Part shown: piece after piece, positions 43,194-54,160 of the stretch
How positions within the stretch are numbered: position 1 is the first letter of the stretch
Layout of the letters: every line of letters starts with the position of its first letter
NCBI RefSeq assembly: GCF_009795715.1
Contig: NZ_WTCR01000005.1
Coordinates: 248,001-312,000, forward strand
Length of the DNA: 64,000 nucleotides
Direction of reading: 5' to 3'
Source of the DNA: Labilibaculum euxinicum
GTDB lineage: Bacteria > Bacteroidota > Bacteroidia > Bacteroidales > Marinifilaceae
Translations under genes and position numbers: made by a program
Notes under the pieces: generated by a model
What the model was told of the DNA's origin: nothing
Databases searched by the model: none
Seen by the model: only the letters and a program-made list of their open reading frames with translations

Positions 43194-45794
43194 TTAATCT
43201 TGATTATTTTCAGCGTTATCATCAACCTCAACGCCTTCAACATCTTCAATATTTTCATCTTCCTCTTCGCGAGGTAAAGGTTCAATTTCTTTTATTTCAG
43301 ATACTTCGTAAACCGATAATCTTTTTCCTCTTGCTTTGTATGATTTCACACCAATAAACTCATTTCCATCTACAATTTCATTAGGCCGGTCTTCATTTTT
43401 ACCTCCATATGAAATTTCGAATCTTGGATACTGCTCATCGGTTAAGCAAACCAGTCTGTTAGCAGGATTTTCACCTAAGAAACTTACCTCTTTGCCATTT
43501 CCTTCCATGGTAAAGCGTTTTAGGTAGTAATAATCCTGATCAGCATCAAAAAAGACAGCAGACCAAATTTTTTCATCGTCGTATTTTTCAATAATACTGA
43601 TATTATCAGGATAGTGATTGCTTAAATCGAAGCTTGTAAAATGAAATGATGATGCTCTTGTTACAACAAGAATTTTGTCATCTCCTGTAAATTCACCAAT
43701 AAAATCACCTCTTTGGTCTGTATTTATACGTAAAACATCTGGATCAAACCATATTTTTCGTCCTCCCAAAGTAGAAACCCCTTCTTGTTTCAGAGTAATC
43801 TTATGAACGTCATTTCTGGATAATATATTCCCCATTGAAGCACGTCCTTTGACAGCCAATTCTGCAAAATCAAATTCAAATACTGTTTTTTTCAAACGAG
43901 GTTTTGGTTTTAAAACTACACGAACAACTTCAGCCTCCCCGTTTGGATTCGCACTAAAATACAGAATTCGAGAACCATCTGTAGATTTGGTGATATCGTA
44001 CTCCTTGTCACGAGTAATACTGGTAACAGAAAAACGTTTTACGTAAGAGTTTCCAGCTTTTCCATCCCGATAAGCTACATTATAAATAGTTCTTTTATCG
44101 TTCTTTCTGAACACTGCTATGTGCAACAGGTTCTTTCCAACAAAACACTTATCAGCAACCTTGGTCACAAAATAAGTACCGTCTTTTCTAATCACAATAA
44201 TATCATCGATATCAGAACAATCACAGATGTACTCATCCTTCTTCAGACCTGTTCCAATAAAGCCTTCCTCTCTGTTAACGTATAATTTTTCGTTGGCAAC
44301 CACTACTTTGGTTGCTACAATATTTTCGAAACTTCTGATTTCAGTTTTTCTTTCCCGTCCAATTCCATATTTCTTCTTTATGGATTTATAGTACCTGATT
44401 GTGAAAGGAATAATATTGGCCAGATGAACTTCGATTTCCGCAATCTCATCTTCAATAGATTGAATAAAATCCTTGGCTTTATTAATATCGAATTTAGAAA
44501 TTCTTTTAATTTTAATCTCAGTCAACCGTACAACATCATCACGGGTTACAGCACGCATTAAGTTTGCCGTAAAGGGTTTTAAACCAGTATCGATGGTTTC
44601 AATAACCTCTTCCCATGTTTCACACTCCTCAATGTCCCGATAGATTCTGTTTTCAATAAAAATTCGCTCCAAAGAAGCATAATGCCACGACTCTTCGAGT
44701 TCATTTTTGCGTATTTCAAGCTCGAGTTTCAGTAAAGCAACCGTATTATCGGCAGCGCGTCTTAAAATTTCAGCAACGCCAATAAATTTCGGTTTATCAT
44801 TCTCAACAATACATGCATTGGGAGAAATGGAAATTTCACAATCTGTAAAAGCATAAAGAGCATCAATGGTATTATCAGAAGAAATACCATTGGCCAAATG
44901 AATCTGGATTTCTACAAATTCAGCCGTATTGTCATCAATCTTTTTGATCTTAATTTTCCCTTTATCATTTGCTTTGATAATGGATTCAATTACGCTTGAT
45001 GTTGTTTTTCCAAATGGAATTTCAGTTATTTTAAGAGTCCGGTTATCGAACTTTTCAATTCTAGCTCTCACTTTCACCGCACCACCACGCAAACCATCAT
45101 TGTAACGGCTTACTTCAACCAATCCAGCTGTTGGGAAATCCGGATAAAGTTCAAACTCCTCACCACTCAGGTAGGACACACAAGCATCAATTAATTCGTT
45201 GAAATTATGCGGTAAAATTTTGGATGCCAGCCCAACTGCAATACCTTCTACCCCTTGCGCCAATAATAATGGAAATTTTACCGGAAGCGTAATTGGTTCT
45301 TTGTTACGCCCGTCGTAAGATTGTTTCCAATTGGTTGTTTTTGGATTAAAAAGAACCTCCAAAGCAAATTTAGATAAACGTGCTTCAATATATCTTGGTG
45401 CGGCAGCAGAATCACCGGTAAGGATATTCCCCCAGTTTCCCTGCATGTCAATCAACAAATCTTTTTGTCCCAGCTGAACCAGCGCATCGCCAATTGAAGC
45501 ATCGCCATGAGGATGATACTGCATGGTGTTACCAATAATATTGGCTACCTTATTGTATCGCCCATCATCCAATTGCTTCATGGCATGCAAAATTCTTCGC
45601 TGAACAGGCTTTAACCCATCATTTACATAGGGTACAGCTCGTTCTAAAATCACATAGGATGCATAATCCAGAAACCAATTTTGATACATCCCGGAAAGAT
45701 ATGTCACATTCCTCATTGTTTCGGAGTGCACGCCATTCACATCATTATCCATTTCCTCTGGGATTTCCATACCATTTGTCTCGTCGTTACTCAT
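43194..45794 (-). CDS. parC: DNA topoisomerase IV subunit A
   Basis: This 866-residue type IIA topoisomerase subunit decatenates daughter chromosomes with ParE. The breakage-reunion domain has YVILERAVPYVNDGLKPVQR, QYHPHGDASIGDALV, and the catalytic tyrosine in DSAAAPRYIEARLSKFA. The C-terminal region is a beta-pinwheel, ending with an acidic tail (EEEDENIEDVEGVEVDDN). It lies 50 bases downstream of parE. The divergent subfamily of Bacteroidota ParC fits the lack of a longer pinwheel. Confidence 0.95.
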   Translation of the reverse strand: MSNDETNGMEIPEEMDNDVNGVHSETMRNVTYLSGMYQNWFLDYASYVILERAVPYVNDGLKPVQRRILHAMKQLDDGRYNKVANIIGNTMQYHPHGDASIGDALVQLGQKDLLIDMQGNWGNILTGDSAAAPRYIEARLSKFALEVLFNPKTTNWKQSYDGRNKEPITLPVKFPLLLAQGVEGIAVGLASKILPHNFNELIDACVSYLSGEEFELYPDFPTAGLVEVSRYNDGLRGGAVKVRARIEKFDNRTLKITEIPFGKTTSSVIESIIKANDKGKIKIKKIDDNTAEFVEIQIHLANGISSDNTIDALYAFTDCEISISPNACIVENDKPKFIGVAEILRRAADNTVALLKLELEIRKNELEESWHYASLERIFIENRIYRDIEECETWEEVIETIDTGLKPFTANLMRAVTRDDVVRLTEIKIKRISKFDINKAKDFIQSIEDEIAEIEVHLANIIPFTIRYYKSIKKKYGIGRERKTEIRSFENIVATKVVVANEKLYVNREEGFIGTGLKKDEYICDCSDIDDIIVIRKDGTYFVTKVADKCFVGKNLLHIAVFRKNDKRTIYNVAYRDGKAGNSYVKRFSVTSITRDKEYDITKSTDGSRILYFSANPNGEAEVVRVVLKPKPRLKKTVFEFDFAELAVKGRASMGNILSRNDVHKITLKQEGVSTLGGRKIWFDPDVLRINTDQRGDFIGEFTGDDKILVVTRASSFHFTSFDLSNHYPDNISIIEKYDDEKIWSAVFFDADQDYYYLKRFTMEGNGKEVSFLGENPANRLVCLTDEQYPRFEISYGGKNEDRPNEIVDGNEFIGVKSYKARGKRLSVYEVSEIKEIEPLPREEEDENIEDVEGVEVDDNAENNQD

Positions 45795-45844
45795 AGAGGT
45801 ATTTGGGTTTATTTAGTTCTAAAAAATCGATTGATGAAATTTGC

Positions 45845-47677
45845 TTAAAGCTCATCTCTTTCAATATGAAGATTACCGATGATAAATTCTTGTCTTAAAG
45901 GAGTATTTTTCCCCATGTAGAATTCCAGCATGTCCGGAACAGAATCATCTTTCTTCATCACAACAGGATCAAGCCTGATGTCTTTACCAATAAAGTGTTT
46001 AAATTCACTTGGTGAGATTTCACCTAAACCTTTAAATCGGGTTATTTCAGGGTTAGCACCAACACTTTTCATTGCCTTCACTCTTTCCTCTTCGGAGTAA
46101 CAATAATGAGTTATTTTTTTATTCCGAACCCGAAACAGCGGTGTTTGTAAAATATACAAATGTCCGCTTCTAACAACATCAGGGAAAAACTGCAAAAAGA
46201 AAGTAATCAACAACAAGCGAATATGCATTCCATCCACATCGGCATCGGTTGCAATAATCACATTGTTATAGCGTAAACCTTCCAATCCATCCTCGATGTT
46301 TAAAGCTGCCTGCAACAGATTGAATTCTTCATTCTCGTAAACAATCTTTTTCGTTAACCCATATGTATTTAAAGGTTTCCCTTTTAAACTAAAAACAGCC
46401 TGGGTATTTACATCTCTGGATTTGGTGATTGATCCACTAGCCGAATCTCCCTCAGTAATAAAAAGAGACGCTTCTGATTTTTGTTCGTGTTTGGAATCGA
46501 AATGAACCCGGCAATCACGTAATTTTTTATTGTGTAAGCTAGCCGTTTTTGCTCGTTCTTTGGCAATTTTTTTAATGCCGGAAATGGCCTTTCGTTCTTT
46601 TTCTGACTCAATAATTTTCTGGAGAATAGCCTCGGCTACACTTGGGTTTTTATGCAGATAATTATCCAAATTAGAAGTCACGAAATCCATTATGAAATTC
46701 CGAACAGATGGCCCTTCCGGACCTATATCTTTAGAACCTAATTTTGTTTTGGTTTGTGATTCAAAAACCGGCTCCTGTACTTTAATACTAATTGCTGATA
46801 TAATAGAAGTCCTGATATCTGATGTATCAAAATCCTTTTTAAAAAAATCCCGAATCCCTTTCACCAAGGCCTCTCTAAATGCAGCAAGGTGAGTTCCCCC
46901 TTGCGTTGTATGCTGTCCGTTTACAAAAGAATAGTACTCTTCGCCATACTGTCTGCCATGGGTCATAGCAACTTCGATATCCTCACCTTTCAAATGAATG
47001 ATATCATATAATCCCTCCGAATTCATATTCTCATTCAAAAGATCAAGCAATCCGTTCTTCGAAAAGAATCTTTGACCATTAAAGTAAATAGACAGCCCTG
47101 CGTTTAGATAAACGTAGTTTTTAAGCAACGTTTCAATATATTCAGAAATAAACCTATAATTTAAAAACAACTCCTCGTCAGGATGAAAAACGATTCTCAC
47201 ACCATTTTTTTCCTCGGTAGGCTCAATTTCATTTTCCTCAACAAGAACACCTCTTGAGAAAACAGCTTTCTTAACCTCTCCTTCGCGAAAAGATTCAATA
47301 ATGAACTGATCGGACAAGGCATTTACGGCCTTTATCCCCACTCCATTAAGACCTACGGATTTTTTAAATACTTCAGAATCGTATTTTGCTCCTGTATTCA
47401 TTTTAGAAGTTACATCAATTAACTTCCCAAGGGGAATACCACGGCCAAAATCACGAACAGTTACGTTCCTGTCTGTAATACTAACTTCGATTGATTTGCC
47501 CACTCCCATAGCAAACTCATCAATTGAGTTATCAATTACTTCTTTCAATAAAATATAAATACCGTCATCATGAGAAGATCCATCGCCAAGTTTCCCGATA
47601 TACATACCAGGGCGTTTGCGAATGTGTTCTTTCCAATCTAATGTACGGATTGAGTCTTCAGAATATTTTGCAGTCAT
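45845..47677 (-). CDS. parE: DNA topoisomerase IV subunit B
   Basis: This 610-residue ATPase subunit starts at the ATG at 47677 ([20 protein letters not shown]), because a -7 box lies just upstream at 47695-47702 and the longer frame would begin inside it. It has the GHKL motifs [13 protein letters not shown] and [12 protein letters not shown], plus [14 protein letters not shown]. The TOPRIM metal-binding residues are in [12 protein letters not shown] and [15 protein letters not shown]. It forms a two-gene operon with parC. Confidence 0.95.
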   Translation of the reverse strand: MTAKYSEDSIRTLDWKEHIRKRPGMYIGKLGDGSSHDDGIYILLKEVIDNSIDEFAMGVGKSIEVSITDRNVTVRDFGRGIPLGKLIDVTSKMNTGAKYDSEVFKKSVGLNGVGIKAVNALSDQFIIESFREGEVKKAVFSRGVLVEENEIEPTEEKNGVRIVFHPDEELFLNYRFISEYIETLLKNYVYLNAGLSIYFNGQRFFSKNGLLDLLNENMNSEGLYDIIHLKGEDIEVAMTHGRQYGEEYYSFVNGQHTTQGGTHLAAFREALVKGIRDFFKKDFDTSDIRTSIISAISIKVQEPVFESQTKTKLGSKDIGPEGPSVRNFIMDFVTSNLDNYLHKNPSVAEAILQKIIESEKERKAISGIKKIAKERAKTASLHNKKLRDCRVHFDSKHEQKSEASLFITEGDSASGSITKSRDVNTQAVFSLKGKPLNTYGLTKKIVYENEEFNLLQAALNIEDGLEGLRYNNVIIATDADVDGMHIRLLLITFFLQFFPDVVRSGHLYILQTPLFRVRNKKITHYCYSEEERVKAMKSVGANPEITRFKGLGEISPSEFKHFIGKDIRLDPVVMKKDDSVPDMLEFYMGKNTPLRQEFIIGNLHIERDEL

Positions 47678-47694
47678 GAAAAATCGCGTTTTTA

Positions 47695-47702
47695 CAAATA
47701 TA
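47695..47702 (-). promoter_or_regulatory. candidate -7 box of parE-parC
   Basis: Minus-strand TATATTTG, 18 bases before the chosen parE ATG. No well-spaced -33 match. Confidence 0.35.
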
Positions 47703-48055
47703 GTTAAAAGAACCATTCGTTAGGAAGTAGTTTATCAACAGCCTGTTGAAATGCGCTTACTTAAAGCAATATTCCGGAAATAAAGCCATTCCTATTTCCC
47801 TAAAAATCAACGAAAAAAGATATTGCAACACCCAGTAATTCAGAACAAACACAAATAAAATTCAATCTAAAAAACTTAATTGTATTGACTATTGCCTTTT
47901 TTTAGTTTTGCTAAATCAAGAAAAAGACAAAGGAATAAAGAAAATAAACACTGGAAGAATCGAAAACAAGGCAAAATTACTGATGTAAAAAAGCTTCTTT
48001 CTCATCAGTAATTGGAGAAAGAAGCCCTAAGTTATTTTAATGCTATTTAAAGCTT
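47703..48055. other. 353-base spacer between parE and obgE
   Basis: It holds the obgE terminator at 47986-48025. The remainder is AT-rich with no supported gene. Confidence 0.5.
47986..48025 (-). terminator. terminator after hpt-adk-obgE
   Basis: GCTTCTTTCTC (plus 47993-48003) pairs with 48015-48025; on the minus strand the stem is followed by six Ts. It begins 30 bases past the obgE stop. Confidence 0.85.
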
Positions 48056-49045
48056 TTACTCATTAATAGCTTTCCAAAGCATATCTTTTAATTCGGTAAG
48101 TCCTTTTTGAGCCACTGAAGAAATAAAAACATGCGGTATTTCAGGTAAATCCTGTTTCATCTCATCAATCAACTCCTGATCCAACATATCGGATTTTGTA
48201 ATTGCCAGCAAGCGCTGTTTGTCCAGAAGTTCCGGGTTAAACTGTTTTAGTTCGTTCAACAGAATTTTGTATTCATTATGAATGTCGTCGCTATCGGCAG
48301 CTACCATAAACAGAAGAACTGAATTTCGCTCAATGTGTCGTAAAAACCGCAATCCAAGTCCACGCCCTTCGTGCGCACCTTCAATAATACCAGGAATATC
48401 TGCCATCACAAATGAGCGATTGTCACGGTAAGACACGATACCTAAATTAGGAACCAATGTGGTAAAAGGATAATCAGCAATTTTAGGTTTTGCCGCAGAT
48501 ACTACGGAAAGTAAAGTAGATTTACCTACGCTTGGAAAACCAACTAAACCAACATCTGCAAGAACCTTTAATTCTAGTATTACCGGTCGTTCCACTCTTT
48601 CTTCTCCGCTTTGAGCATAACGAGGTGTTTGATTTGTTGAAGATCTGAAATTCCAGTTTCCCAGACCTCCACGACCACCTTTCACTAAGATTTTCTCTTC
48701 GCCATCTTCGGTTACATCAAAAATAACTTCACCAGTTTCAGCATCGCGGGCAACAGTACCCAATGGTACTTCAATCACCTTATCCTCTCCTTCTTTACCC
48801 GTACTTCGGCTCTGCCCACCATCACCTCCATCACCAGAAAAGACGTGACGACTGTATTTTAAATGCACCAGAGTCCAAAGTTGCTTATTTGCACGTATGA
48901 TAACATGTCCTCCCCGGCCACCATCACCACCATCCGGTCCACCGGTCATTGTCAACTTATCCCTGAAAAGGTGAGTTGACCCGGCACCTCCTGCACCCGA
49001 ACGACAAAATATTTTTACGTAATCAACAAAATTAGACCCAGCCAT
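48056..49045 (-). CDS. obgE: GTPase ObgE/CgtA
   Basis: This 329-residue GTPase acts in large ribosomal subunit assembly and stress control. The start at 49045 ([20 protein letters not shown]) restores the standard Obg N-terminus. The glycine-rich Obg fold spans residues 1-158 ([20 protein letters not shown]). The G domain has [37 protein letters not shown] and the guanine motif TKSD. The extended C-terminal domain of some homologues is absent. It is the last gene of hpt-adk-obgE, 16 bases after adk. Confidence 0.95.
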   Translation of the reverse strand: MAGSNFVDYVKIFCRSGAGGAGSTHLFRDKLTMTGGPDGGDGGRGGHVIIRANKQLWTLVHLKYSRHVFSGDGGDGGQSRSTGKEGEDKVIEVPLGTVARDAETGEVIFDVTEDGEEKILVKGGRGGLGNWNFRSSTNQTPRYAQSGEERVERPVILELKVLADVGLVGFPSVGKSTLLSVVSAAKPKIADYPFTTLVPNLGIVSYRDNRSFVMADIPGIIEGAHEGRGLGLRFLRHIERNSVLLFMVAADSDDIHNEYKILLNELKQFNPELLDKQRLLAITKSDMLDQELIDEMKQDLPEIPHVFISSVAQKGLTELKDMLWKAINE

Positions 49046-49061
49046 AATATATATTTTTAAT

Positions 49062-49667
49062 CTATTGTACTTCAACAGGAACTAATTGTCCCGTTAAACA
49101 TTTTTCCAGCAATAAGCTAATTCGTTCAAGTACATCATCTAATGATCCTATTGCATCGAGAGAGTGATACACACCCTTTTCTTTATACCGCTTTGCAATC
49201 GGAGCAGTAACATCTTCATAAATCCGAAGTCGTTTTTCAATTACTTCTCTTCCTGAATCATCCGGCCGACCGGAAGATTCTCCTCTTTTTAAAAGTCGTT
49301 GAATTAATTCTTCTTCTTCCACTTTTAATTCGATAACTATATCAACAACACTGTCCCTTTTAGCAAGCATTCCGTCAAACACATCAATCTGACCTTCGTG
49401 ACGCGGCATGCCATCGTATACAAAACCCTTTGCTTCGATATTGCTGTCTAAAAATTTCTCAACAATTCGATATGCTAATTTATCCGGAAAAAAATTTCCT
49501 CCATCAATCAATCTTTTTGCTTCCAATCCTTCGGGTGTTGCCAGCTTAATTTCTTCTCTGCACACATCGCCTGTAGAAAGGTGAATCAACCCATATTTTT
49601 TCTGAAGCAACTTAGATTGAGTTCCTTTTCCCGAACCAGGAGGTCCAAACAAAACAATGTTCAACAT
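49062..49667 (-). CDS. adk: adenylate kinase
   Basis: This 201-residue protein interconverts ATP, ADP and AMP. It has P-loop [15 protein letters not shown], the AMP-binding [17 protein letters not shown], and a short LID ([20 protein letters not shown]) without zinc cysteines. The AMP-binding loop reads [10 protein letters not shown] instead of the usual DGFPRT-x-x-Q; the critical arginine and glutamine remain. The start codon abuts the hpt stop exactly, indicating translational coupling. Confidence 0.9.
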   Translation of the reverse strand: MLNIVLFGPPGSGKGTQSKLLQKKYGLIHLSTGDVCREEIKLATPEGLEAKRLIDGGNFFPDKLAYRIVEKFLDSNIEAKGFVYDGMPRHEGQIDVFDGMLAKRDSVVDIVIELKVEEEELIQRLLKRGESSGRPDDSGREVIEKRLRIYEDVTAPIAKRYKEKGVYHSLDAIGSLDDVLERISLLLEKCLTGQLVPVEVQ

Positions 49668-50210
49668 TTACTTTTCAATTACAGTATACACATCCGGAAG
49701 GTTTCTACCCATTCCATCGTAATCCAATCCTCTTCCAACAATAAAATCATTCGGTATTTCCATACCTACGTAATTTAATTTCACATCACGAATCAAAGCA
49801 TCTGGTTTAAACAACATGGTTGCAATCAAAACTTCTTTGGCTTCGTAATCTTTAATTTGTTCCAGTGTATTTGTGATCGTAATTCCTGTATCAACAATAT
49901 CTTCCAACAACACAACCGTTCTGTCTTTTAAATCTTCTGTAAAACCCATTAGTTTTTTCACTTTCCCAGTTGTTCCCATTCCATCGTATGAAGACAATCT
50001 CATAAATGTAATCTGAGCATTTTCAACAGTAATCTGCTTCATCAAATCCGATGCAAACATGAAAGAACCATTTAAAATACAAATAAATAACGGATTTGTC
50101 CCAGCAAGATCCTTATTCATTTTTTCAGCCATTTCGGCAATTACATTGTCAATATCCTCAGAAGGAATAGACACTCTAAATTCTCGATCCAGAAGTTTTA
50201 CAGTTTTCAT
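49668..50210 (-). CDS. hpt: hypoxanthine phosphoribosyltransferase
   Basis: This 180-residue salvage enzyme makes IMP and GMP from hypoxanthine and guanine with PRPP. The PRPP-binding motif is VVLLEDIVDTGITITNTLEQ, with the flexible-loop region MRLSSYDGMGTTGKV and base-binding PNDFIVGRGLDYDGMGRNLP. It heads hpt-adk-obgE. A -7-like TACTTTTG (minus, 50453-50460) lies far upstream, so the leader may be long, or the true promoter closer and not recognised. Confidence 0.93.
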   Translation of the reverse strand: MKTVKLLDREFRVSIPSEDIDNVIAEMAEKMNKDLAGTNPLFICILNGSFMFASDLMKQITVENAQITFMRLSSYDGMGTTGKVKKLMGFTEDLKDRTVVLLEDIVDTGITITNTLEQIKDYEAKEVLIATMLFKPDALIRDVKLNYVGMEIPNDFIVGRGLDYDGMGRNLPDVYTVIEK

Positions 50211-50504
50211 TGATTCAATTTTTGTCTTAGTTGTCCGATTTCCCCCAACAAGATTTCCCTTGAAATATCGGGCGTTTAAGGCAATGCCCTAAAATATCGT
50301 AAAATAAATATGTCTCACTCTTAAAAAACAGAAATAAAAAATGTTTCAATTCCACAGTGTTACATACATATTTTTTTTTCAATTTTACGCTTGAAAAAAT
50401 AGTAAGTGATGCAAGTAACATTGGAATTAAAACAATTCCTTAATTTTAGCTGCAAAAGTACAATTTTTTGTCATTTTATTTACCAAATCCACGAATAAAA
50501 CCAT

Positions 50505-51011
50505 ATGAAAGCAAAAGTAAGTATCATAATGGGAAGTACATCCGACCTTCCGGTTATGGAAAAAGCCGCCAAAGTCTTAAACGACTTCAAAATCCCTTTC
50601 GAGATTCATGCATTATCTGCTCACCGAACACCTGAAGAAGTTGAGAAATTTGCCAAAGGAGCATTCGATCGTGGAATAAAAGCCATTATTGCCGGAGCAG
50701 GAATGGCAGCACATCTGCCTGGTGTAATTGCTGCAATGACACCAGTACCGGTAATTGGAGTACCAATCAATGCATCCTTAGATGGTATGGATGCGCTTTT
50801 AAGTATTGCTCAAATGCCTCCGGGAATTCCTGTTGCAACAGTTGGCATTAACGGTGCTATGAATGCAGGTATTCTTGCCGGACAAATGCTTGCCATAGCG
50901 AATAGCGAATTGCAAAAAGATGTTATCGCGTTTAAAGAAAGTCTCAAAGAAAAAATCGTTAAAGCGAACGAAGAATTATCTTCTATCAAATACGAATTCA
51001 AGACCAACTAG
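50505..51011 (+). CDS. purE: N5-carboxyaminoimidazole ribonucleotide mutase
   Basis: This 168-residue class I PurE converts N5-CAIR to CAIR in purine synthesis. It has IIMGSTSDLPVMEKAAKVLN, HALSAHRTPEEVEKFAKGAF, IIAGAGMAAHLPGVIAAMTP and GVPINASLDGMDALLSIAQM, all standard and in order. No purK is adjacent. It is divergent from hpt and ends at a strong terminator, so it is monocistronic. Confidence 0.95.
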   Translation: MKAKVSIIMGSTSDLPVMEKAAKVLNDFKIPFEIHALSAHRTPEEVEKFAKGAFDRGIKAIIAGAGMAAHLPGVIAAMTPVPVIGVPINASLDGMDALLSIAQMPPGIPVATVGINGAMNAGILAGQMLAIANSELQKDVIAFKESLKEKIVKANEELSSIKYEFKTN

Positions 51012-51036
51012 GAAACAAAATAAAACCCACCACTAC

Positions 51037-51074
51037 AAAACCACAAAACATAATTCTGTTTTGTGGTTTTTTTT
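51037..51074 (+). terminator. terminator after purE
   Basis: AAAACCACAAAACA and TGTTTTGTGGTTTT pair perfectly around TAATTC, followed by Ts. Confidence 0.9.
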
Positions 51075-51298
51075 ATTATATTTACCACCAATATAATTCT
51101 GATTAACATTTAAACAATGTAATCCTACTTATAACAAACAATCAGTGCTTATAAGATTACACAATTACTATTTTCAATAATAATATTTTTTCATAGGTTC
51201 AAGGGTATCAATACATTAAAGTTTTCTCGAAATAAATAATAATCATAAGAGGAAAGGTGTTCATTTACTCTTTCTATGACTTGGACAATAATCTCAGG

Positions 51299-52111
51299 AT
51301 GAAAAAAACATATCTTCTTCTTCTTCTTTTACTCCCAATTCATTTATTCGCATCAAATGAAAATCATTTAGCTGGTGCCCGCTCGCATGCAATGGGAAAT
51401 TCAAGTGTTGCATTATTAGATATTTGGGCAGGTTTCCACAATCAGGCAATACTGGCAAAATTGGATGAAAAATCTTTTGGAGCGTACTACGAAAATCGGT
51501 TTGAAGTAAAAGAACTAAGCACAAAAGCATTTCATTTTAACTATCCGACTCAACTGGGAACTTTCAGTATGACTTATACACAATTTGGTTTTAATCTATA
51601 TAAAGAAACCAAAATTGGTATCGCTTATTCCCGTGCTTTAGGGAAACACTTTTGGGCAGGATTGCAATTTGATCAAATCCGACAAGAATTGAATCAATCC
51701 TACGGATCACAGAGCAAATACACATTCGAAGCTGGAATTCTCGCAGAAATATTTCCTGATATTCACTTAGGCTTTCATATTTTCAACCCAAGTCAAACAA
51801 ATTTCACCACTGCAGATTATAAAGATAAAATTCCCTGTACTGCAAGATTTGGTCTTTCGTGGAAGATGTCCGATCAAACGATTATCACCTCTGAAATTGA
51901 AAAGGATTTGGATCATGACATGAGAAGCAAATTTGGCATTGAATACGGAATAACTGAAAAAATATCCCTACGCGCCGGAGTTTACAATCATCCGAATTCA
52001 ATTAGCATGGGAATGGGATTTTCTTTTAAAATTGTGAAAGCCAACATTTCCTTTTCCCGGCATCCGGTATTGGGTTATACTCCTTCGGCTGATATCAATA
52101 TAACCTTTTAG
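51299..52111 (+). CDS. PorV/PorQ-like outer-membrane barrel protein
   Basis: This 270-residue protein has a signal peptide (MKKTYLLLLLLLPIHLFASN) from the ATG at 51299; an upstream GTG would spoil it. The N-terminal LAGARSHAMGNSSVALLDIW corresponds to the SARVAAMGG signature of the PorV/PorQ family. Repeated beta strands follow, ending with SADINITF. Its next gene starts 9 bases on, so the two form an operon. Length is shorter than PorQ, and a type IX role is not established. Confidence 0.7.
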   Translation: MKKTYLLLLLLLPIHLFASNENHLAGARSHAMGNSSVALLDIWAGFHNQAILAKLDEKSFGAYYENRFEVKELSTKAFHFNYPTQLGTFSMTYTQFGFNLYKETKIGIAYSRALGKHFWAGLQFDQIRQELNQSYGSQSKYTFEAGILAEIFPDIHLGFHIFNPSQTNFTTADYKDKIPCTARFGLSWKMSDQTIITSEIEKDLDHDMRSKFGIEYGITEKISLRAGVYNHPNSISMGMGFSFKIVKANISFSRHPVLGYTPSADINITF

Positions 52112-52120
52112 TTTGTGCGC

Positions 52121-54160
52121 ATGAATACCTCAAAACATTTAATAATCCTCTTTTGTTTACTTTGTTGCGCACTAATAACCAAATCACAAAATACAGCATC
52201 ACAAAATGATTTGATTGAAAATTTAATTGAATCAATTGCAGAACAAAGCGAAGAAGATTTGGATTACTCAAATCTGCTCGACGAATTAAACATCCTTTTA
52301 ACTGATCCAATAAATTTAAATAGTGCGAATGAAAATGATCTTAATAAGCTGTTTATTCTCAACAAAAATCAAATTACCAATTTCATTAAATACAGAGAAA
52401 GTACCGGACAAATCTTTAGTCTTTATGAATTACAGCTAATACCCGGATTTTCATCGGAAATCATTCGAACCATTGCTCCTTTTGTTAGTCTAAAACAAAT
52501 GGCACAAGATACTCTCAGCAAAAGAAAAAAAGCAAAGCACATTCTGCTTTTAAAATCCGAAAGAACAATTGAGGAAGAAAAAGGCTACACTACTGAAAAT
52601 GCAAACTCAAGATATCTTGGAAACCCATGGAAATATTATTCGCGCTACCAATATACATCTCCTGAAAAAAATGTCTCTTTTGGCTTCACATCTGAAAAAG
52701 ACAAAGGAGAACCGTTTTTTGAAGCAGAAAATAAGAATGGTTTCGATTTTTACTCAGCCTACATTCAATACAATTCCAAAGGAATTTTAAAACGAGTAAA
52801 TCTTGGTGATTATCAGATCAAATTTGGACAAGGACTGAGTATTTGGTCTGGATTGGGAGGTGGAAAATCCTCTTTAACAACCCATAACGCATACAAATCT
52901 CAAGGAATTAAAAGCTATAAATCTACTGATGAAAACCAGTTCCATCGTGGCATATCGTTACTATTAGCACCTCTTAAAAATGTAAATTTTGCACTGTTCA
53001 CCTCCTACAAAAAGAAAGACGGCACTCTTCAATCCGATTCCATAAAACCTTTTATATCCAGCATTGTAAACACAGGCTTTCATAGAAATTCCAGCGAATT
53101 TGATAAAAAACACAAATTAGAAGAAATGATTTTTGGCTCCTATTTATCAGCCAATCTGAAAAAGATAGAACTGGGAATATCATTTCTGCAATCTAAACAT
53201 ACACCTGAAATAAAAGGAACCGATGTTGCTTACAATTTTCACGGTTTTAAGGGAAGTGAAAACCGTAATATTAGTCTTTACTACGAAACTCAATTTCGAT
53301 CGATACACTTATACGGAGAAATAGCTCAAAGCAAATCCGGAGGCAAGGCACTTTTGCAAGGGGCAAATATTCAGGCTCACCCACAGCTTAACTTCGAGCT
53401 GATCTACCGAAAATACGATCCGGATTATCATGCCTTATTCTCGAATGCATTTGCAGAACAAAGTAAAACTCAAAACGAAGAAGGTTTCTACATGGGCGTC
53501 GAATTTCATCCTTATCCAAAATGGACACTAAAAGCTTATTACGATCAGTTCCAATTTCCCTGGCTGAGATATTCAGCCAACTCACCCAGTGAAGGACATG
53601 AATATTTCTCACAGCTTGAATTTACTCCTAACAATTCGGTTTCGGTTTATTTTAGGTACAAGCAGGAGAGCAAACCAGAAAATGACAGTTCAGGTGTTAT
53701 CAAAAGTCTGGTCGACCAGAAGAAAAATCAATACCGTCTTCATTTGTCGGCAAAACTGAATGAGAATTGGGAAATTAGAAACCGAATTGAAATCTCACAA
53801 TACCAAAAAGAAAATATCAATGAAAATGGTTATCTCCTTTATCAGGATTTAATTTATCACTTTACGAACAAACCTATTTCCCTGAATCTTCGTTACGCTT
53901 TATTCGACACAGATTCTTTTAATTCGAGAATTTACGCGTACGAAAATGACATTCTTTACGCCTACTCCGTGCCTGCCTACTATCTAAAAGGAAATCGTTT
54001 TTATATCAATTTTAACTGGGAATTAAACAGGCATCTTAAATTATACGCAAGATATTCTCAAACAAAATATTCCAACCAAACAAGCATAGGCTCCAGCAAC
54101 TCAGAAATCAAAGGCGACACAAAATCAGAGATTAAATTATTACTCAAATTTCGTTTTTAA
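52121..54160 (+). CDS. outer-membrane barrel with N-terminal ComEA-like helix-hairpin-helix
   Basis: This 679-residue protein has a signal peptide (MNTSKHLIILFCLLCCALIT). Residues 55-125 form tandem helix-hairpin-helix motifs of the ComEA/T2SK type: INLNSANENDLNKLFILNKN, then YRESTGQIFSLYELQLIPGF. From about residue 165 to the end there are many beta strands with aromatic girdles (VNLGDYQIKFGQGLSIWSGL), and the last residue is phenylalanine, typical of outer-membrane barrels. HhH motifs usually bind DNA. It follows the barrel gene at 51299 by 9 bases. The function is unknown. Confidence 0.75.
   Translation: MNTSKHLIILFCLLCCALITKSQNTASQNDLIENLIESIAEQSEEDLDYSNLLDELNILLTDPINLNSANENDLNKLFILNKNQITNFIKYRESTGQIFSLYELQLIPGFSSEIIRTIAPFVSLKQMAQDTLSKRKKAKHILLLKSERTIEEEKGYTTENANSRYLGNPWKYYSRYQYTSPEKNVSFGFTSEKDKGEPFFEAENKNGFDFYSAYIQYNSKGILKRVNLGDYQIKFGQGLSIWSGLGGGKSSLTTHNAYKSQGIKSYKSTDENQFHRGISLLLAPLKNVNFALFTSYKKKDGTLQSDSIKPFISSIVNTGFHRNSSEFDKKHKLEEMIFGSYLSANLKKIELGISFLQSKHTPEIKGTDVAYNFHGFKGSENRNISLYYETQFRSIHLYGEIAQSKSGGKALLQGANIQAHPQLNFELIYRKYDPDYHALFSNAFAEQSKTQNEEGFYMGVEFHPYPKWTLKAYYDQFQFPWLRYSANSPSEGHEYFSQLEFTPNNSVSVYFRYKQESKPENDSSGVIKSLVDQKKNQYRLHLSAKLNENWEIRNRIEISQYQKENINENGYLLYQDLIYHFTNKPISLNLRYALFDTDSFNSRIYAYENDILYAYSVPAYYLKGNRFYINFNWELNRHLKLYARYSQTKYSNQTSIGSSNSEIKGDTKSEIKLLLKFRF

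Noticed and set aside
43180-43215. 9-bp inverted repeat at the parC end as a terminator
   Set aside because: It overlaps the last parC codons and lacks a U-run, so it is not convincing.
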